Source: JAUSFM01 sp964343705 (lineage in GTDB: Archaea > Nanobdellota > Nanobdellia > Woesearchaeales > UBA12501). Taken from it: a DNA stretch of 22,135 nucleotides. Shown here one piece after another: positions 21,532 to 22,135 of the stretch. A program made the translations under genes and the position numbers. How positions within the stretch are numbered: the first letter of the stretch is position 1; each line of letters starts with the position of its first letter. The stretch spans positions 1 to 22,135 of the forward strand of contig CAYFJX010000019.1 of the NCBI GenBank assembly GCA_964343705.1, in the 5' to 3' direction. The notes under the pieces are model-generated. The model was given only the letters and a program-made list of their open reading frames with translations. It made no database searches and was not told the origin of the DNA.

Positions 21532-22135
21532 AGAATTTTTCTGCTTCTTCTTTTACTAACTCTTCAGAAGATTGCAAATATGCAACAGAAGGTTTTAGTT
21601 TGATACGGTGCGCAAGAACAGAGACTGCTACTTCTTTGACGTCTTGAGCAGTGACCTTTTTTCTGTTGTTAAGTAAAGCGTTTGTTTGTGCACGCTCGTA
21701 CAGTCCAAGTGATCCACGTACACCTGGCACTTTTTCTAGCTTGTCATTGCTTCGTAGGAGACGTACAAACCCAACAAGGTACTTGAGTACTTGTTCTGGA
21801 ACTTGTGCGTCTGTTTTGACTCCTTTTTCTGCAACAACAGTTTCTTCTATTTCTTGTGTTTCAGGATAACCCATGTAAAGCACGTCGAATCGGTCAAGGA
21901 GTACATCAGATAGTTTTTCTGTTGAGGTGTCTTGTGGGTTCATGGTAGCAATAAAAATAAAGTTTGCTGGTATGTCAACGTCGTAACTGCCAATAGTTGC
22001 TGTTCCTTCTTCAAGCACTTGCAAGAGCGCGTTTTGCAGTTTTTCAGGACAACGATTAAGTTCATCAAAAAACAAGACTCCTTTGTCTGCTTTGAAGATC
22101 TTTCCTGGACTAAATGCTTCTTTGCTTGACGCTCC
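21500..22135 (-). CDS. AAA+ ATPase of MoxR / Mg-chelatase subunit I type (5' end outside window)
   Basis: An open frame from the right edge to the stop at 21500 encodes the last 211 residues. The Walker B motif is GVLFFDELNR, followed by EKLQNALLQVLEEGTA, the sensor-1 Asn in FIFIATMNPQ, and the arginine-finger-type LLDRFD. The helical lid includes PGVRGSLGLYERAQTNALL. Upstream of Walker B, AFSPGKIFKADKG resembles the region between Walker A and B in chelatase I subunits. Walker A itself lies outside the window. Such ATPases work as hexamers with VWA partners to insert metals or mature protein complexes, and here the VWA gene overlaps its end. Whether the target is the BatA-like pair at 8959-13307 cannot be told. 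Confidence 0.9.
   Translation of the reverse strand, partial: GASSKEAFSPGKIFKADKGVLFFDELNRCPEKLQNALLQVLEEGTATIGSYDVDIPANFIFIATMNPQDTSTEKLSDVLLDRFDVLYMGYPETQEIEETVVAEKGVKTDAQVPEQVLKYLVGFVRLLRSNDKLEKVPGVRGSLGLYERAQTNALLNNRKKVTAQDVKEVAVSVLAHRIKLKPSVAYLQSSEELVKEEAEKFFESPQEGGVG

Noticed and set aside
1..22135. CRISPR arrays, tRNA and rRNA genes, transposases
   Set aside because: No regularly spaced repeats, no tRNA cloverleaf-like sequence in any intergenic stretch and no recognisable transposase were seen; a covariance-model search would be needed to be certain about small RNAs.

Overview
The window looks like a piece of an archaeal genome or metagenome scaffold, probably from a DPANN-type lineage; the lineage is an inference. 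The evidence is: archaeal TATA-like boxes centred roughly 24-29 bases upstream of most start codons that begin a transcription unit, which implies leaderless mRNAs; a TrmB-family regulator; a PAC2-family (PbaB-like) protein; an AbrB-PhoU fusion of the archaeal type; a DUF5652-type small membrane protein; and a very short acidic protein of a kind I associate with DPANN genomes. The DNA is AT-rich. A run of 100 N (20347-20446) marks a scaffold gap.

Left part (1-7023): a Tat-exported lipoprotein with a zinc-peptidase HExxH motif, cut by the window edge; an MFS transporter; a MutY-like DNA glycosylase split by a single-base frameshift and lacking the usual Fe-S cysteines; a small two-helix membrane protein; a large subtilisin-type lipoprotein with a Gly-Glu linker and a beta-propeller-like tail; and a conserved protein of unknown role beginning MGIDIH.

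Middle part (7024-13669): a TrmB-type regulator with a perfect 14-bp palindrome beside its TATA box; one or two small genes read the other way; a secreted beta-rich protein; then a translationally coupled pair of large membrane proteins with von Willebrand A (VWA) domains (BatA-like, and VWA plus amidotransferase-like), and a DUF5652-type protein.

Right part (13677-22135): a SAM O-methyltransferase and a PAC2 protein from a divergent promoter; a four-helix-bundle (23S rRNA IVP family) gene plus a SemiSWEET gene, together bracketed by 30-nt imperfect inverted repeats rich in TTCGG; an AbrB-PhoU regulator; a 54-residue acidic protein; a sodium:neurotransmitter-type symporter with a metallophosphoesterase just behind it; three small uncharacterised genes; and an AAA+ (MoxR/Mg-chelatase I type) ATPase followed by a soluble VWA protein.

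Two themes stand out. One is VWA proteins: a membrane pair and a separate AAA+/VWA pair about 7 kb apart, which could belong to one Bat/MoxR-like surface-assembly system. The other is the inverted-repeat-bracketed four-helix-bundle/SemiSWEET cassette, which sits exactly between the 3' ends of two convergent genes and looks like an inserted unit. Most other genes are single transcription units with their own promoters.
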